From an uncultured Collinsella sp. (lineage in GTDB: Bacteria > Actinomycetota > Coriobacteriia > Coriobacteriales > Coriobacteriaceae), in contig UQVT01000119.1 of the NCBI GenBank assembly GCA_900544465.1, forward strand, positions 1 through 5,889: 5,889 nucleotides of DNA. Reading direction: 5' to 3'. Shown in pieces: positions 5,872 through 5,889 of the stretch. Position 1 is the first letter of the stretch. Each line of letters starts with the position of its first letter. The translations under genes and the position numbers were made by a program. The notes under the pieces are model-generated. The model had not been told where the DNA came from. It saw only the letters and a list, made by a program, of their open reading frames with translations, and ran no database searches.

Positions 5872-5889
5872 TGGTGGGCGATGAGGGAT
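5872..5889 (-). tRNA. Possible 3' end of a minus-strand tRNA (partial, or only a tRNA-derived fragment)
   Basis: Read on the minus strand: last two T-loop bases AT, T-stem strand CCCTC, acceptor strand ATCGCCC, discriminator A and an encoded CCA, with a terminator 11 bp beyond. These are the right lengths for a tRNA 3' end. If the body lies beyond the window, this is a true gene end. The identical 18 bases at 5686-5703 have no tRNA body, so this copy may also be a fragment. The amino acid cannot be told. Confidence 0.35.

Larger units (their letters stand above)
5805..5889. repeat. Direct repeat copy 2, reaching the window edge
   Basis: Second copy of the element at 5618-5703, offset by 187 bp at its left end and 186 bp at its right end. 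It again has GGGTTCGAATCCC (5805-5817), a minus-strand terminator (5831-5860) and the identical 18-base tRNA-like 3' end (5872-5889). The window stops exactly where copy 1 ends, so it cannot be seen whether homology or a tRNA body continues. Confidence 0.85.

Noticed and set aside
5618..5889. CRISPR array
   Set aside because: Only two units are seen, the repeats are 85-86 bp with an internal terminator, and the single spacer is 101 bp; none of this fits CRISPR geometry.

Overview
The window is a GC-rich bacterial segment carrying a compact arginine (ornithine) biosynthesis operon, argC-argJ-argB-argD, all on the + strand. An ArgR-type operator and promoter region precede it and a strong intrinsic-type terminator follows it. 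Gene order, GC-rich codon use, a TGCAT/ATGCA-type ARG box and the tRNA-fragment repeats downstream suggest a Gram-positive actinobacterial lineage. My best guess is a Coriobacteriia gut bacterium such as Collinsella; this is inference from overall character, not from a marker gene.

Layout: 1-112 is the 3' end of an unidentified + strand gene. 113-369 is the intergenic control region: a long near-perfect hairpin (148-205), two ARG boxes whose centres are 21 bp apart (247-264 and 268-285), a possible extended -10 (292-300), and a leader hairpin (324-355) just before the argC ribosome binding site. argC (370-1440), argJ (1575-2843), argB (2925-3905, not the longer TTG start at 2865) and argD (3975-5258) follow with gaps of 134, 81 and 69 bp. 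A 15-bp stem with an internal hairpin and a short T-run (5284-5343) closes the operon.

Together the four enzymes make ornithine through acetylated intermediates. ArgJ acetylates glutamate, ArgB phosphorylates N-acetylglutamate, ArgC reduces it to the semialdehyde and ArgD transaminates it to N-acetylornithine. ArgJ then moves the acetyl group back to glutamate, releasing ornithine. ArgB is of the type with an N-terminal helix usually linked to arginine feedback inhibition. argF, argG, argH and argR are not in the window.

The last ~540 bp (5344-5889) hold no convincing protein gene. They contain (i) a MITE-like, AT-richer module of about 216 bp bounded by 37-nt imperfect terminal inverted repeats (5376-5412 and 5555-5591). 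They also contain (ii) two 85-86 bp direct repeats (5618-5703 and 5805-5889). Each of these carries a T-arm-like palindrome, a minus-strand terminator hairpin with compensatory base changes between copies, and an 18-nt sequence identical to a tRNA 3' end on the minus strand. The second copy runs to the window edge. These repeats are the least explained part of the window. The operon itself is ordinary apart from an insertion in ArgD and a C-terminal tail on ArgB.
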